The notes beneath the pieces are model-generated. The model saw only the letters and a list, made by a program, of their open reading frames with translations, did no database searches and was not told the DNA's origin. Shown piece by piece: positions 32,970 through 41,692 of a stretch of DNA of 64,000 nt (its first letter is position 1; every line of letters starts with the position of its first letter). Origin of the DNA: Pseudomonas moraviensis (GTDB lineage Bacteria; Pseudomonadota; Gammaproteobacteria; Pseudomonadales; Pseudomonadaceae); contig NZ_LT629788.1 of NCBI RefSeq assembly GCF_900105805.1, forward strand, positions 1,922,001 through 1,986,000, read 5' to 3'. The position numbers were made by a program, and so were the translations under genes.

Positions 32970-33641
32970 TCAGTCGTCGCGGCTCATGATGCCGAACAGT
33001 TGCAGCAGGCTGACGAACAGGTTGTAGATCGATACATACAGGCTGATGGTCGCCATGATGTAGTTGCGCTCGCCGCCGTGGATGATCGCGCTGGTCTGAA
33101 ACAGAATGCAGACCGACGAGAACAGCACGAAGCCGGCGCTGATCGCCAGTTGCAGGCCGCTGATCTGGAAGAAGAAGCTGGCGACTACCGCACCCAGCAA
33201 CACGAAGAAACCGGCGGTGATGAAACCGCTCAGGAAGCTCATGTCCTTGCGCGAGATCAGGACGTAGGCCGACAGGCCACCGAACACCAGTGCGGTCATG
33301 GCGAATGCCGAGCTGACCACTTCAGCGCCGCCCTGCATGCCCAGGTAACGGTTGAGGATCGGGCCGAGCAGGAACCCCATGAAACCGGTCAACGCAAACG
33401 CGGACACCAGGCCCCACGCGGAATCACGGAGTTTGTTGGTGAGGAAGAACAGCCCGTAGAAGCCGATCAGCACCACGAAAATGTTCGGGTAGCCGACACG
33501 CATCTGCTGGGCTACGAAGGCCATCACACCGCTGAATGCGAGGGTCAGAGCCAAGAGACCATAAGTGTTGCGCAGGACGCGGCTAACCTCTAGCTGCTCA
33601 GCCTGCACGCTGTTATTAACTGCGTAATCCTGTTCGCGCAT
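32970..33641 (-). CDS. Bax inhibitor-1/YccA-family membrane protein
   Basis: The 223-residue protein has seven hydrophobic segments, for example LLALTLAFSGVMAFVAQQM and FVLLGAVVASFFFQISGLQL. The C-terminal end is characteristic (SLYVSIYNLFVSLLQLFGIM). Bacterial members include YccA, a modulator of FtsH, and calcium-leak channels such as BsYetJ. The aspartates at the very end (SRDD) are in keeping with the family. It is monocistronic, facing a tRNA gene. Confidence 0.92.
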   Translation of the reverse strand: MREQDYAVNNSVQAEQLEVSRVLRNTYGLLALTLAFSGVMAFVAQQMRVGYPNIFVVLIGFYGLFFLTNKLRDSAWGLVSAFALTGFMGFLLGPILNRYLGMQGGAEVVSSAFAMTALVFGGLSAYVLISRKDMSFLSGFITAGFFVLLGAVVASFFFQISGLQLAISAGFVLFSSVCILFQTSAIIHGGERNYIMATISLYVSIYNLFVSLLQLFGIMSRDD

Positions 33642-33764
33642 GGCGACACTCCTGTTGGTTTGAAACGTTCAGTCGCAAAGATCATAACAGACGCTCTGTA
33701 ACAAGCCATGCAGAGAGTTTGACAGTGTGTTTCATTCAGGTATTATGGCGCCCGCAACGCAAAC

Positions 33765-33852
33765 GGAGGTGTGGCCGAGTGGTTTAAGGCAACGGTCTTG
33801 AAAACCGTCGACTGTAACAGGTCCATGAGTTCGAATCCCATCGCCTCCGCCA
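33765..33852 (+). tRNA. tRNA-Ser (anticodon UGA)
   Basis: The 88-base cloverleaf has acceptor stem GGAGGTG/CGCCTCC. The anticodon stem-loop ACGGTCTTGAAAACCGT contains TGA at the anticodon. A long variable arm typical of serine tRNA follows, then the T loop GTTCGAATC. CCA is encoded at 33850-33852. Confidence 0.95.
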
Positions 33853-33861
33853 TATTTGATA

Positions 33862-33896
33862 CGACAAAGCCCTGATTATTCAGGGCTTTGTCGTTT
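33862..33896 (+). terminator. rho-independent terminator after tRNA-Ser
   Basis: The stem CGACAAAGCCCTG/CAGGGCTTTGTCG with loop ATTATT is followed by TTT. Nearly the same terminator occurs at 58188. The following 165 bases up to 34061 hold no gene I can see. Confidence 0.9.
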
Positions 33897-34061
33897 CCGG
33901 GATTTGAGATTTCTACCTCAAGCTATGCGTAGCGTTTCCGCATCTATTCGCTCATTTCCGCAACTCCACCTTCAGATCGCCCTCCTCCACTTGATTTCAA
34001 CGGGCGGATTTGATGCAACCGACGTGCATGGAGTGGGGCAAAAGGTTGAAGTATTCAGGAA

Positions 34062-34790
34062 TTACCACGGTTGCCGACCATGGCTTCCAAAGAAGCCACC
34101 AGTAGGGCCGTCAGATTCGAGCAATGCCATTTTGATCGCGATAGCCGCACCCTCTGCAGGGGTTAGCACACCCGAGTTGTCATTAAGATCGGTCCTGACA
34201 TGACCAGGCTCGACCGCGTTCACCTTGATGCCCAAAGGCGCCAGCTCCTTGGCGAAGGAGATGGTGACTGCATTGAGCGCGACTTTCGAAGAGGTGTAGT
34301 CAAGCAGGTTGACAGTCGAATAGAGCGACGTAGGGTCGGTGATCAACGTCAGTGAGCCTACGCCGCTGCCCATCATGACAATCCGTGCCTGATCGGCGGC
34401 CTTGAGCAAAGGCAAAAACGCTTGGGTGACGCGCACTGGGCCAAACAGATTGACCTCATAAACAGCCTTCATGTCCTGCATGCGAACCTGGCTGGGCGCC
34501 CGCGTCATGTCGACTGCAATGCCGGCATTGTTGACCAGTACATCAAGCGCCTCAATGTGCGCAGCCAGAGTCGTGGCAGCGTCTTGCACGCTGGTGTCGT
34601 CTGCAACATCCAATTCAAGAAAACCGGCGTTGAGTCCTGCTTTATGCAGCTCAGCAACGGCGTATTTTCCGCGTGTTACATCGCGTGCGCCGATTCAGAC
34701 AAAAAAGCCGGCCTCGGCAAGACCTTTGGCAATCGCGAGCCCAATGCCTTTGTTGGCACCAGTGATCAGCGCCTGTCGTTTGCTATTCAA
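34062..34790 (-). pseudogene. short-chain dehydrogenase interrupted by an in-frame stop
   Basis: Reading from TTG 34790 gives an SDR opening (NSKRQALITGANKGIGLAIA, then KGLAEAGFFV). An in-frame TGA at 34697-34695 interrupts it, and the frame then continues without a shift (IGARDVTRGKYAVAEL) to the stop at 34062. At the stop, related proteins would be expected to carry Trp (TGG to TGA). The rest is intact, including the NAG motif (VLVNNAGIAV) and YTSSK active site. It is either a recently inactivated gene or a sequencing error. A fragment from 34613 onwards would lack the cofactor fold. It is the third gene of the SDR/NTF2-like/SDR group facing tetR. Confidence 0.8.
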
Positions 34791-34914
34791 ATTTGAATTC
34801 CTCGGGATTAAAAACGCCTTGGCATAACAAGCATTCATGCGAGATGGGCGAGAAGCCAAGCCGCCCCCCAACCATTCAGGAACGGCGCGGGACGTGCTTT
34901 TCCCACCAGGCGCT

Positions 34915-35388
34915 CTAAACTAGATGGCGCTGCGCGCCTTGCACGTGGTGCTGAAGGTCACCGGCGAAGCGCAACGTCACCTCGCGTCGACTGAATCGCC
35001 ATTCGCCATCGTGCAATTCAAATTCGTCGAGATACTTGCCGGTGCAAATAGGCTGCAAGGGGAATCCATCAAGCTGTTGATGCACAGTGTAATAGCTGGC
35101 CGAACTCGCCTTATCGCTCGAGGGCGCGACATCAATCAGCACGTTGGTGATGGAGTGCCAGGTGCACGGCGTGCCGTCTTCATGCACTTGCAGGCCGGCT
35201 CTGAAGAACGCCAACAAGCCCTCCCGAGTGGACACTTCGGTGCCAAGAACATGAAGCACGGAATGCTTGAGCACGTCTGCCACACCGGCAAAATCGCCAC
35301 TGTCCAGACGATGAATATAGGTAGCGTGAAGGCGATGGATGGCGCTCTCGGCGGCAAGACGTGCAAGCAGTTGCGGGGTATCACTCAT
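34915..35388 (-). CDS. NTF2-like (SnoaL-type) protein
   Basis: The 157-residue protein starts at ATG 35388. The cone-shaped alpha+beta NTF2 fold is suggested by AAESAIHRLHATYIHRLDSG, LHVLGTEVSTREGLLAFFR and the later beta strands (TGKYLDEFELHDGEWRFSRR). Such proteins act as isomerases, dehydratases or ligand-binding proteins for small hydrophobic molecules. It lies 46 bases after an SDR gene in the same direction. A similar SDR/NTF2-like pair is at 45230-46574. Confidence 0.8.
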   Translation of the reverse strand: MSDTPQLLARLAAESAIHRLHATYIHRLDSGDFAGVADVLKHSVLHVLGTEVSTREGLLAFFRAGLQVHEDGTPCTWHSITNVLIDVAPSSDKASSASYYTVHQQLDGFPLQPICTGKYLDEFELHDGEWRFSRREVTLRFAGDLQHHVQGAQRHLV

Positions 35389-35434
35389 GTTTTTCTCCAG
35401 GGATTGAGGGCGAGCAGGGGTCAAAGCGATGAAG

Positions 35435-36175
35435 TCACACCTGAGAGGCGCCGCCGTCGGCGAATAGCTCCACGCCATTGATGTAGCTCGCGGCATCACT
35501 GGCCAGAAACGCCACGGCTTTACCGATTTCGTGGGCCTGGCCGATACGGCCGATGGTGCTTTTTTCACTCAACGCCTTGATTACTTCGTCGGCCTGCTCG
35601 GCCAGCATCTTGCGCAACGAATCGGTGTCGACGGGGCCCGGACTGACCATATTGATCCGCACCCCACTGCCGCGAATGTCGAGCACCCAGCTTCTTACCA
35701 AGGCTCGAAGTGCGGCCTTAGTCGCGCCATACACGCTCAGGCCTGGACCCGGATCAATAGAGGCCGTGGAGCCAATAATGACGATGCTGCTTCCCTTGCC
35801 CATAAGGGCGAGCGCCCCCTGAACGGTGAAGGTCACGCCTTTCACATTCGTGTTGAACACGCGGTCGAAATACGCTTCCGTAATGCTGCCCAAGGGCTCT
35901 ACTTCGCCCATGCCGGCGTTCGCTACGAGTACGTCGATGCGGCCGTGATGCGACTTGATCTTGCCGAACAGCGCCACCAAATCTTCCGCGATTGAAACAT
36001 CCGCCACAATTGCGGTAGCACGATCGCCCAGGATGGTTACGGCATCATTGAGCTGCGCCTCCCGGCGACCAGTGATGACCACATGAGCCCCCTGCTCCAC
36101 CAACTCTTGGGCAATGGCGAGCCCAAGGCCCGACGACCCACCGGTGACCAGAACGACTTTGTCTTGAAATTGCAT
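35435..36175 (-). CDS. short-chain dehydrogenase/reductase
   Basis: This 246-residue classical SDR has a nucleotide-binding TGGSSGLGLAIA near the start, the NAG motif (VLVANAGMGEVEP), the catalytic Ser region (IVIIGSTASI) and YGATK. The tail ends LFADGGASQV, usual for 3-oxoacyl-ACP-reductase-like enzymes. The substrate is unknown. A TetR-family regulator is encoded divergently 174 bases away and probably controls it together with the following NTF2-like gene. Confidence 0.88.
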   Translation of the reverse strand: MQFQDKVVLVTGGSSGLGLAIAQELVEQGAHVVITGRREAQLNDAVTILGDRATAIVADVSIAEDLVALFGKIKSHHGRIDVLVANAGMGEVEPLGSITEAYFDRVFNTNVKGVTFTVQGALALMGKGSSIVIIGSTASIDPGPGLSVYGATKAALRALVRSWVLDIRGSGVRINMVSPGPVDTDSLRKMLAEQADEVIKALSEKSTIGRIGQAHEIGKAVAFLASDAASYINGVELFADGGASQV

Positions 36176-36213
36176 TGCGATGTCCTCTACAGGCGATTTG
36201 GAAAATCAAATTT

Positions 36214-36231
36214 ATGTAGCGCACACTACAT
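36214..36231. promoter_or_regulatory. candidate TetR operator
   Basis: The inverted repeat ATGTAG-N6-CTACAT lies between the divergent SDR and tetR-type genes, about 40 bases before the SDR start. Its size and place suit a TetR-family dimer; no experimental support is implied. Confidence 0.45.
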
Positions 36232-36349
36232 GCGCGCAATCAGCCACGCAACTTATTTAGTACTCACTATATAAACCAAGTAGTCAGCATCGGACATTTG
36301 ATGTTGAATTTAGTGATCGCTACACTGCGCGCTCATCCACGAGGTCACC

Positions 36350-36955
36350 ATGAACGAGAAAACTCGCCAACGTCGCCCAGCTTTCGACAGAGAAGCGGGG
36401 GTCGCCATTGCTCAGGCCATGTTCCATGAACACGGTTTCGACGCCGTGAGCCTTAACGATCTGGTGGACGCCATGGATATCAAGCCGCCAAGCTTCTACG
36501 CGGCATACGGCAGCAAAGCCGAGTTGTTTGAGCGGGCGATGCAGCTCTATGCCAGCGAAAACGCCCTCCCGCTGGACAGGATCCTGGCGCCGGAACGCCC
36601 GCCGGGGGAAGCGCTTTGCGCGATGTTGGTCGCCGCTGCAAAGCAATATGGAAAAGATCACACGTTGCGCGGCTGCATGATTACCGAGGGCTTGCGTGCC
36701 GATGACGAAGTGGCACGCAAGATGGCTGAAAAGCTGGCCGACGGAGGCCTTAAAGTCATACGCGCATACCTGGATAACGTGCAGCCGGATAACGCGCAAA
36801 CCCTCGCGGATTTCATTACGGTTACGTTGCGCGGGCTTTCAGCCTCCGCGTGCAATGGCATGTCGCGCAAACGACTAATCGAGGTAGCGCAGACCGCTGG
36901 AAGGTTCATCAGCAATGAACTGGCAGGCCCGCAGGACCGGGCACAATCTGCGTAA
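36350..36955 (+). CDS. TetR/AcrR-family transcriptional regulator
   Basis: The 201-residue protein has an N-terminal TetR HTH (FDAVSLNDLVDAMDIKPPSF, then YAAYGSKAELFERAM) and a helical ligand-binding C-terminal domain (RGCMITEGLRADDEVARKM). It resembles the AcrR/NemR branch that represses divergent oxidoreductase genes in response to electrophiles. It faces the SDR at 35435. Confidence 0.9.
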   Translation: MNEKTRQRRPAFDREAGVAIAQAMFHEHGFDAVSLNDLVDAMDIKPPSFYAAYGSKAELFERAMQLYASENALPLDRILAPERPPGEALCAMLVAAAKQYGKDHTLRGCMITEGLRADDEVARKMAEKLADGGLKVIRAYLDNVQPDNAQTLADFITVTLRGLSASACNGMSRKRLIEVAQTAGRFISNELAGPQDRAQSA

Positions 36956-36973
36956 GAATGATCAACGGACCAT

Positions 36974-37951
36974 TTACCGGTCTGTCACCCACGTACCGGG
37001 AATGCTTTGAGCAAAGCCGACGCCAAACAACTGTGCCGGCGTTGCAAATCCCTGCCTGATTTCACCGCCTAATACTCTGCGCGCAGCCTCTACTGCGGCC
37101 AGAGGCGTATAGGAATAACCGTTCACCGTCCCGATCACCGAGCGCGCGACGGTCCCGTCAGCATCGAGCACTTCCACGACCGCGCGAGCCGGTTGCGCCA
37201 ATCGCTGCTCGGCGCTAGGTCCATCAGGCAGTTGTCCCAGATCACCGGTGGGAAAGGCATCACCGGTGACGTGAACGTACATGGCGATATTGGGGATGGC
37301 AGTCGAGTGCCAAGCGGTGATCAAGTCACCAAAGGACAGAGGAGCGCAGAGAACCGGGCCGTCACCAAAGTCGAACAAGCGTGGCTGGGCGTCGGGCGTG
37401 GCAACCAATCGCCCATCAATCCGCGCCATCAAGCCAGCGCCGACGATTTCGCTAGCGCTGATTGCCGAACCTCTCGACATGGACCCCGCCACCTGAAGTG
37501 CAACACACAGTGATTGAGGGCTAAGCACACGCTTCGCTACGTGCATGGCCAGGCAGTCGGTTGGCACCACGTCCCAGCCAACACCGGGCAGCAACATCAC
37601 CCCCGCTTTGGCAGCCTGCAAACTGAGCCGCTCAGCCAATCGGTAAACGTTAATTTCGGCGGTGATATCCAGGTAGCTAACACCAGTCGCGATGCAAGCG
37701 TGCATCAATGGTTGCGCGGTGAGTGCAAACGGTCCCGCGCAGTTCAGGAGTACATCCACTCCTTCCAAGGCCCGAGATAGTGGCTCATCGAGCGAAAATA
37801 CCCGGTAGGGCACGCCCAGTCGCTCGGCCACTTTTCGCAGCTTGGCGGCATCGCGACCGGCAATTTCAACGTTCAGTCCACCGGCCTTGGCTTGTTCTGC
37901 AACCATGGCACCGGTGTAGCCTGCAGCGCCGTATATCAATAGTTTCTTCAT
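36974..37951 (-). CDS. saccharopine-dehydrogenase-like NAD(P)-binding protein
   Basis: The 325-residue protein starts at ATG 37951, overlapping the previous stop by four bases. An N-terminal Rossmann motif (LLIYGAAGYTGAMVAEQA) is followed by NCAGPFALTAQPLMHACI and GVSYLDITAE, all typical of saccharopine-dehydrogenase-like or trans-acting enoyl-reductase-type proteins. The C-terminus carries a VNGYSYTPLAAVEAARRVLG segment. It is probably an oxidoreductase acting on an unknown small molecule. It is the last gene of the SDR-VOC-oxidoreductase set facing the AraC gene. Confidence 0.82.
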   Translation of the reverse strand: MKKLLIYGAAGYTGAMVAEQAKAGGLNVEIAGRDAAKLRKVAERLGVPYRVFSLDEPLSRALEGVDVLLNCAGPFALTAQPLMHACIATGVSYLDITAEINVYRLAERLSLQAAKAGVMLLPGVGWDVVPTDCLAMHVAKRVLSPQSLCVALQVAGSMSRGSAISASEIVGAGLMARIDGRLVATPDAQPRLFDFGDGPVLCAPLSFGDLITAWHSTAIPNIAMYVHVTGDAFPTGDLGQLPDGPSAEQRLAQPARAVVEVLDADGTVARSVIGTVNGYSYTPLAAVEAARRVLGGEIRQGFATPAQLFGVGFAQSIPGTWVTDR

Positions 37952-38349
37952 GCGCTGTGCTGCCATTTTTTGTAGACGAATTCGAGGCTATAGCCGTCCG
38001 GGTCCAGCACATTGGCAGCGTAATACTCGGGGTCGTAGTACAAACGGGCGCCAGGCAGACCGTTGTCTGTGCCGCCGGCCTGAATAGCGGCAGCGTATGC
38101 GGCATCTACCTCCGCGCGGCTATTGGCGACAAAGCCGATATGCGCCGCGCGCCCTTCAACAACGCCTTCGCGCAACCAGAAAAATACACGTCCGTGTGCC
38201 CCAAACCCCTTGAGGTCGGGATGGCCGGGCGGGCCATCCCTTCCGTCGTAGTCAAGACGGCTGGTGATGCCCAGCGGTGGCAGCGCGGCGCTGTAGAACG
38301 CGATGGAGCGCTCCAGGTCTGCGACAGAAATAAAGACATGGTCGAGCAT
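37948..38349 (-). CDS. VOC-family (glyoxalase-like) protein
   Basis: This is a 133-residue vicinal-oxygen-chelate protein: LDHVFISVADLERSIAFYSA at the start, HIGFVANSRAEVDAAYAAAI in the middle and YYAANVLDPDGYSLEFVYK at the end. These include the metal-ligand His and Glu positions of the family. It is coupled to the next gene by a four-base overlap. The substrate is unknown. Confidence 0.9.
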   Translation of the reverse strand: MLDHVFISVADLERSIAFYSAALPPLGITSRLDYDGRDGPPGHPDLKGFGAHGRVFFWLREGVVEGRAAHIGFVANSRAEVDAAYAAAIQAGGTDNGLPGARLYYDPEYYAANVLDPDGYSLEFVYKKWQHSA

Positions 38350-38384
38350 GGTATTTACCTCGCTTGAAGGGTGTGTGGAGGGTT

Positions 38385-39128
38385 CTAAACCCTATAACCG
38401 CCAGCAACCTCAATGGTCTGCGCATTGATCCAGGCACTTTCCGCCGACAGCAACGTGGCGATAACAAGGCCCACATCTTCTGGCTCACCCACCCGCCCCA
38501 ACGCGGTTTGCCCGGCGAGCAACGCTTCGAACTCATCGTTCAGGCCGCCACCCAACTCTGTACGAATGGCCCCTGGCGAGACGGCGTTAGCACGAATCCG
38601 GCGTACGCCAAACTCCTTGGCCATGTAACGGGTCAACACTTCCAGGCCGCCTTTGAACGCGGCGTATGGCGCAACACCCACTGTGGCCACACGGGTCGTG
38701 GCGCTGGTGAGGTTGACGATGCTGGCACCATCGGCCAGCAACGGCAGCAGTGTCTGGGTCAGAAAAAACGGGCCCTTGAGGTGGACGTTGAACAACCCAT
38801 CGAATTGCTCTTCGCTGACTGTCGCGATTGGATTGAACAGCCCGTACCCGGCGTTATTGACTACGCCCTCAAGGTGCGACGCACCCCATACCTGCTGCAA
38901 GACCTGCCGAACCGTTTCAACAAAGGCGCCAAAGCTGCTCACGTCGGCCACATCCAGTTTCAGCGCAACGGCTTTGCCACCACCTGCCTGAATCTGCTGG
39001 ACCACTGCCTGCGCCGATTTCGGGTTGTTGTTATAGGTCAGGACTACGCCCATACCTCGCTCGGCGCAGAGGGCAGCGGTACTTGCGCCGATGCCACGGC
39101 TGCCCCCGGTGATAAGAATGACGCTCAT
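38385..39128 (-). CDS. short-chain dehydrogenase/reductase
   Basis: This 247-residue SDR starts at ATG 39128 (MSVILITGGSRGIGAST). It carries the NNAG motif (VNNAGYGLFNP), the Ser region (VNLTSATTRV), YAAFK as the catalytic YxxxK, and a tail INAQTIEVAGGYRV. It is the first gene of a three-gene set with the VOC protein (35-base gap) and the saccharopine-like oxidoreductase. An AraC regulator is divergent. Confidence 0.88.
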   Translation of the reverse strand: MSVILITGGSRGIGASTAALCAERGMGVVLTYNNNPKSAQAVVQQIQAGGGKAVALKLDVADVSSFGAFVETVRQVLQQVWGASHLEGVVNNAGYGLFNPIATVSEEQFDGLFNVHLKGPFFLTQTLLPLLADGASIVNLTSATTRVATVGVAPYAAFKGGLEVLTRYMAKEFGVRRIRANAVSPGAIRTELGGGLNDEFEALLAGQTALGRVGEPEDVGLVIATLLSAESAWINAQTIEVAGGYRV

Positions 39129-39265
39129 GGTCTGCCTCGGTGTGGATTGAACAGGTTCCACAGTAGCGATTACCCCGAGCAGCCACGCAGCGGTTTCTAC
39201 TCGAAACCTGCCCGTTTCTGCTTTTTTCTTGCACTGCCCACCCGCTCTGGCGTCAGATGCTCACC

Positions 39266-40150
39266 ATGAATAATCAACTGAACGAACTCCGGGCGCTGGC
39301 CGCCCACGCCGAGAACCGGCGTACGCAAACCGGCATTCCCCGCGTCGCCATGGTGCAAGGCGAGGTTCCTGAACACCTGTTGGCCGCTGTGTACGACCCG
39401 ATGATCAACTTGATTTTGCAGGGCAGTAAGTCGATGACCGTGGGCGACCGCACCTTGCGCTACGACCCAGCGACTTACTTTGTGATGTCCATCGAGTTGC
39501 CGGCCGTGGGCAGGGTGCACCCCTCCGCCACAGGCGCGCCGTACCTGGCCGTGAGCCTTACATTGGACCCGACGATTCTCGCCACGCTGCTGGCAGACCT
39601 GCCCAAACCTGCCGAGCGCGTTGGACAGGAGAACGGCTTTTCCGTAGCAGCAGTGACGCCCGAACTCATGGACGCGTGGGTGCGTATGTTGCGACTGATG
39701 GAGCGTCCGCAAGACATCAACGCACTGGCGCCGGCGTATGAGCGGGAAATTCTCTACCGTGTGTTGCAGGGGCCACAGGGCTGGATGCTGCGGGAAATTG
39801 CAGCTCCGGATACTGCCATGGCGCGAGTCAGTTTGGCCATTCAATGGATTCGTCGCGACTTCGCCGAGCCCATTCGTGTCGACGACCTGGCAGAGAAAGC
39901 AGCGATGAGTGTCTCGGCCTTTCACCGCCATTTCAAAGCAGTCACCAACCTGAGCCCGTTGCAGTATCAGAAGCGCGTTCGGCTGCTCCAGGCCCGCACG
40001 CTGTTGGTGTCCAGCGCCATGAGCGTCACCACGGCGGCCTTTGAGGTGGGCTATGAAAGCCCCACCCAGTTCAGCCGTGACTACGCCCGTGTTTTTGGCT
40101 TGCCGCCGGCGCGGGATGCCGCGCGAATTTTGGCGGACACACGGGCTTAA
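39266..40150 (+). CDS. AraC-family transcriptional regulator
   Basis: About 294 residues; ATG 39266 or 39257 are both possible and neither has a strong ribosome site. The AraC_N-type sensor domain (VYDPMINLILQGSKSMTVGD, then MSIELPAVGRV) is followed by two HTH motifs (AEKAAMSVSAFHRHFKAVTN, and AAFEVGYESPTQFSRDYARV). It probably controls the divergent SDR/VOC/oxidoreductase operon. Its final bases overlap a decayed SDR gene on the other strand. Confidence 0.9.
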   Translation: MNNQLNELRALAAHAENRRTQTGIPRVAMVQGEVPEHLLAAVYDPMINLILQGSKSMTVGDRTLRYDPATYFVMSIELPAVGRVHPSATGAPYLAVSLTLDPTILATLLADLPKPAERVGQENGFSVAAVTPELMDAWVRMLRLMERPQDINALAPAYEREILYRVLQGPQGWMLREIAAPDTAMARVSLAIQWIRRDFAEPIRVDDLAEKAAMSVSAFHRHFKAVTNLSPLQYQKRVRLLQARTLLVSSAMSVTTAAFEVGYESPTQFSRDYARVFGLPPARDAARILADTRA

Positions 40151-40280
40151 GCCGTTTGGCTGTTCTGGCCACCATCTACATTCAAGGTGGCCCCGGTGAT
40201 ATAGCGTCAGGTCCTACCAAAAAACGCTACGGCGCCCGCCACATCGTCCGGCTGGCCGTATCGACCCAATGCTGTCCTTA
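40147..40280 (-). pseudogene. C-terminal remnant of a short-chain dehydrogenase
   Basis: Reading the minus strand gives ALGRYGQPDDVAGAVAFFGR, then a stop (TGA), then RYITGATLNVDGGQNSQTA and the natural stop. This is a typical SDR C-terminus with one nonsense codon and no upstream body. It marks a deletion or insertion event at this place. Confidence 0.75.
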
Positions 40281-40921
40281 GCGAAGCATTCGAAGATTGC
40301 CAATCGGGAAAGCCATCGGGCCTTCTACTTCAGGCGAACGAAAGACCATTCAACGCCACAGGTGAGAATTGGCGGTATCTGCTTCTCCCTTAATAATACT
40401 GGCCTACGGCGAGCAAGCTTTCGAGACCCGTCTAATCGTAACCCCTATCCTCCGAATTTGACCGGTTGAGGAAGGAGCTCTCGGCTGAAGAGGGATTGCG
40501 GCGGCGAAAAGTCCGTATTCCAGGCGAACGCAGTGGCGCTCGAACAATCTCGGTCGGTACCCAGGTGACGGTTAGCGGCGAGAGAGCCACTGCAATGGCG
40601 AACGCATTCAGTCCCCCTGTGCCGATAACATCAGAGCAGATAGCTCTTTTTTCGCCATTGAAGGTACATGCGGCAAGATTATCAAAGAGCATCCGAGTGC
40701 GAGCTTTATCCGACTGTTGTAAAGGTGGCCTGGACTGAGCCTGCAAGAGAGATTGGAAATCTGCTCCATCACTCGTTGCCCGCATCCTGGGTTCTGATGT
40801 CGGCAAGACGGATGGTGCTGGCGGTACTGCAGAAATACCGGTCATCGGCATGCCTCATATCACGCTTGGTGTCATGAATCTCGCCAGTGTTCCTGGCGTG
40901 ACAGTTCCGTTCTTTGCTTCA
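40281..40921. other. region without a recognisable gene
   Basis: About 640 bases lie between the SDR remnant and the molybdopterin enzyme. Short open frames exist on both strands (for example 40432-40851 on the minus strand and 40466-40738 on the plus strand). None shows a ribosome site, a family motif or natural-looking composition. It is probably decayed or scar sequence. Confidence 0.5.
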
Positions 40922-41692
40922 TCAGATCCCGCTGAACCAGTTGTAGCCCTGGTCTTCCCAATACCCGCCCGGGTTGTCGTTGCTGACGAAAATCTCGACA
41001 ACATGCTTGGGGTTTTTGAAGCCCAGTTTGGTGGGGACCCGAACCCTCAGCGGATAGCCGTACTCGGGCGGCAGCGCCACGTCAGCGTAATCCAGTGCCA
41101 ACAGCGTCTGCGGGTGCAAGGCAGTCGGCATGTCCAGACTGGAGTAGTAACGATCGGCACATTTGAAACCGACAAATTTCGCTGTGGTGTCGGCGCCGAT
41201 GTGTTCCAGGAAGGTTTTCAGCGGTACACCTCCCCATTGCCCGATCGCGCTCCAGCCCTCAACACAGATCAGCCGAGTGATATCGCTGCGTTGCGGCAGC
41301 TTGCGCAAGCTTTCGAGTGTCCACGGCGCCTTGTCCCTGATCCGGCCGGAGACGGCGAGCGAGTAACTGGTCAGGTCTACTTCAGGGATATCGTCCTCAC
41401 CATAGAAAGCGTTGAACGGAAACGGCTTGGTGATCTGCGCGCGGGCGAAGGTCGGCGCCAGTTTCCGTCCACTGAACAGCCACGCCTGGACCCGGTCGTT
41501 CCAACGCGACATGGCCCAAAGCACTTTGTCGACCTGATCGCCGTCCTGCAGGTTGCAACCGGTCAGCATCGACATCGCGCCCACCGTCAGGCCGGCCCGA
41601 AGAAAATGCCGGCGCTGAATGTTTTCCAGTTCAAGCTGTTGCGCAGGTTCAATCCTGACGCGCTGACGCGTTGTTTTTGTGGATTCAGTCAT
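40922..41692 (-). CDS. sulfite-oxidase/MsrP-like molybdopterin oxidoreductase
   Basis: In the 256-residue protein a twin-arginine-like signal (QRRHFLRAGLTVGAMSMLTG) precedes a molybdopterin-binding domain. LICVEGWSAIGQWGG contains the Mo-ligating cysteine, and LGFKNPKHVVEIFVSNDNPG closes the fold. It resembles periplasmic YedY/MsrP- and SorA-type enzymes. Its four-base overlap with a cytochrome b gene suggests an enzyme/electron-donor pair, as MsrP has MsrQ, although this cytochrome is a different type. The LTGC near residue 43 could also allow lipidation. Substrate unknown. Confidence 0.85.
   Translation of the reverse strand: MTESTKTTRQRVRIEPAQQLELENIQRRHFLRAGLTVGAMSMLTGCNLQDGDQVDKVLWAMSRWNDRVQAWLFSGRKLAPTFARAQITKPFPFNAFYGEDDIPEVDLTSYSLAVSGRIRDKAPWTLESLRKLPQRSDITRLICVEGWSAIGQWGGVPLKTFLEHIGADTTAKFVGFKCADRYYSSLDMPTALHPQTLLALDYADVALPPEYGYPLRVRVPTKLGFKNPKHVVEIFVSNDNPGGYWEDQGYNWFSGI

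Noticed and set aside
33765..34061. Attachment site of an integrated element at tRNA-Ser
   Set aside because: I found no second copy of the tRNA 3' end in the window and no integrase gene.
40432..40851. Open frame of 139 codons on the minus strand
   Set aside because: No ribosome site, no recognisable motif and an overlapping frame on the other strand; composition looks non-coding.
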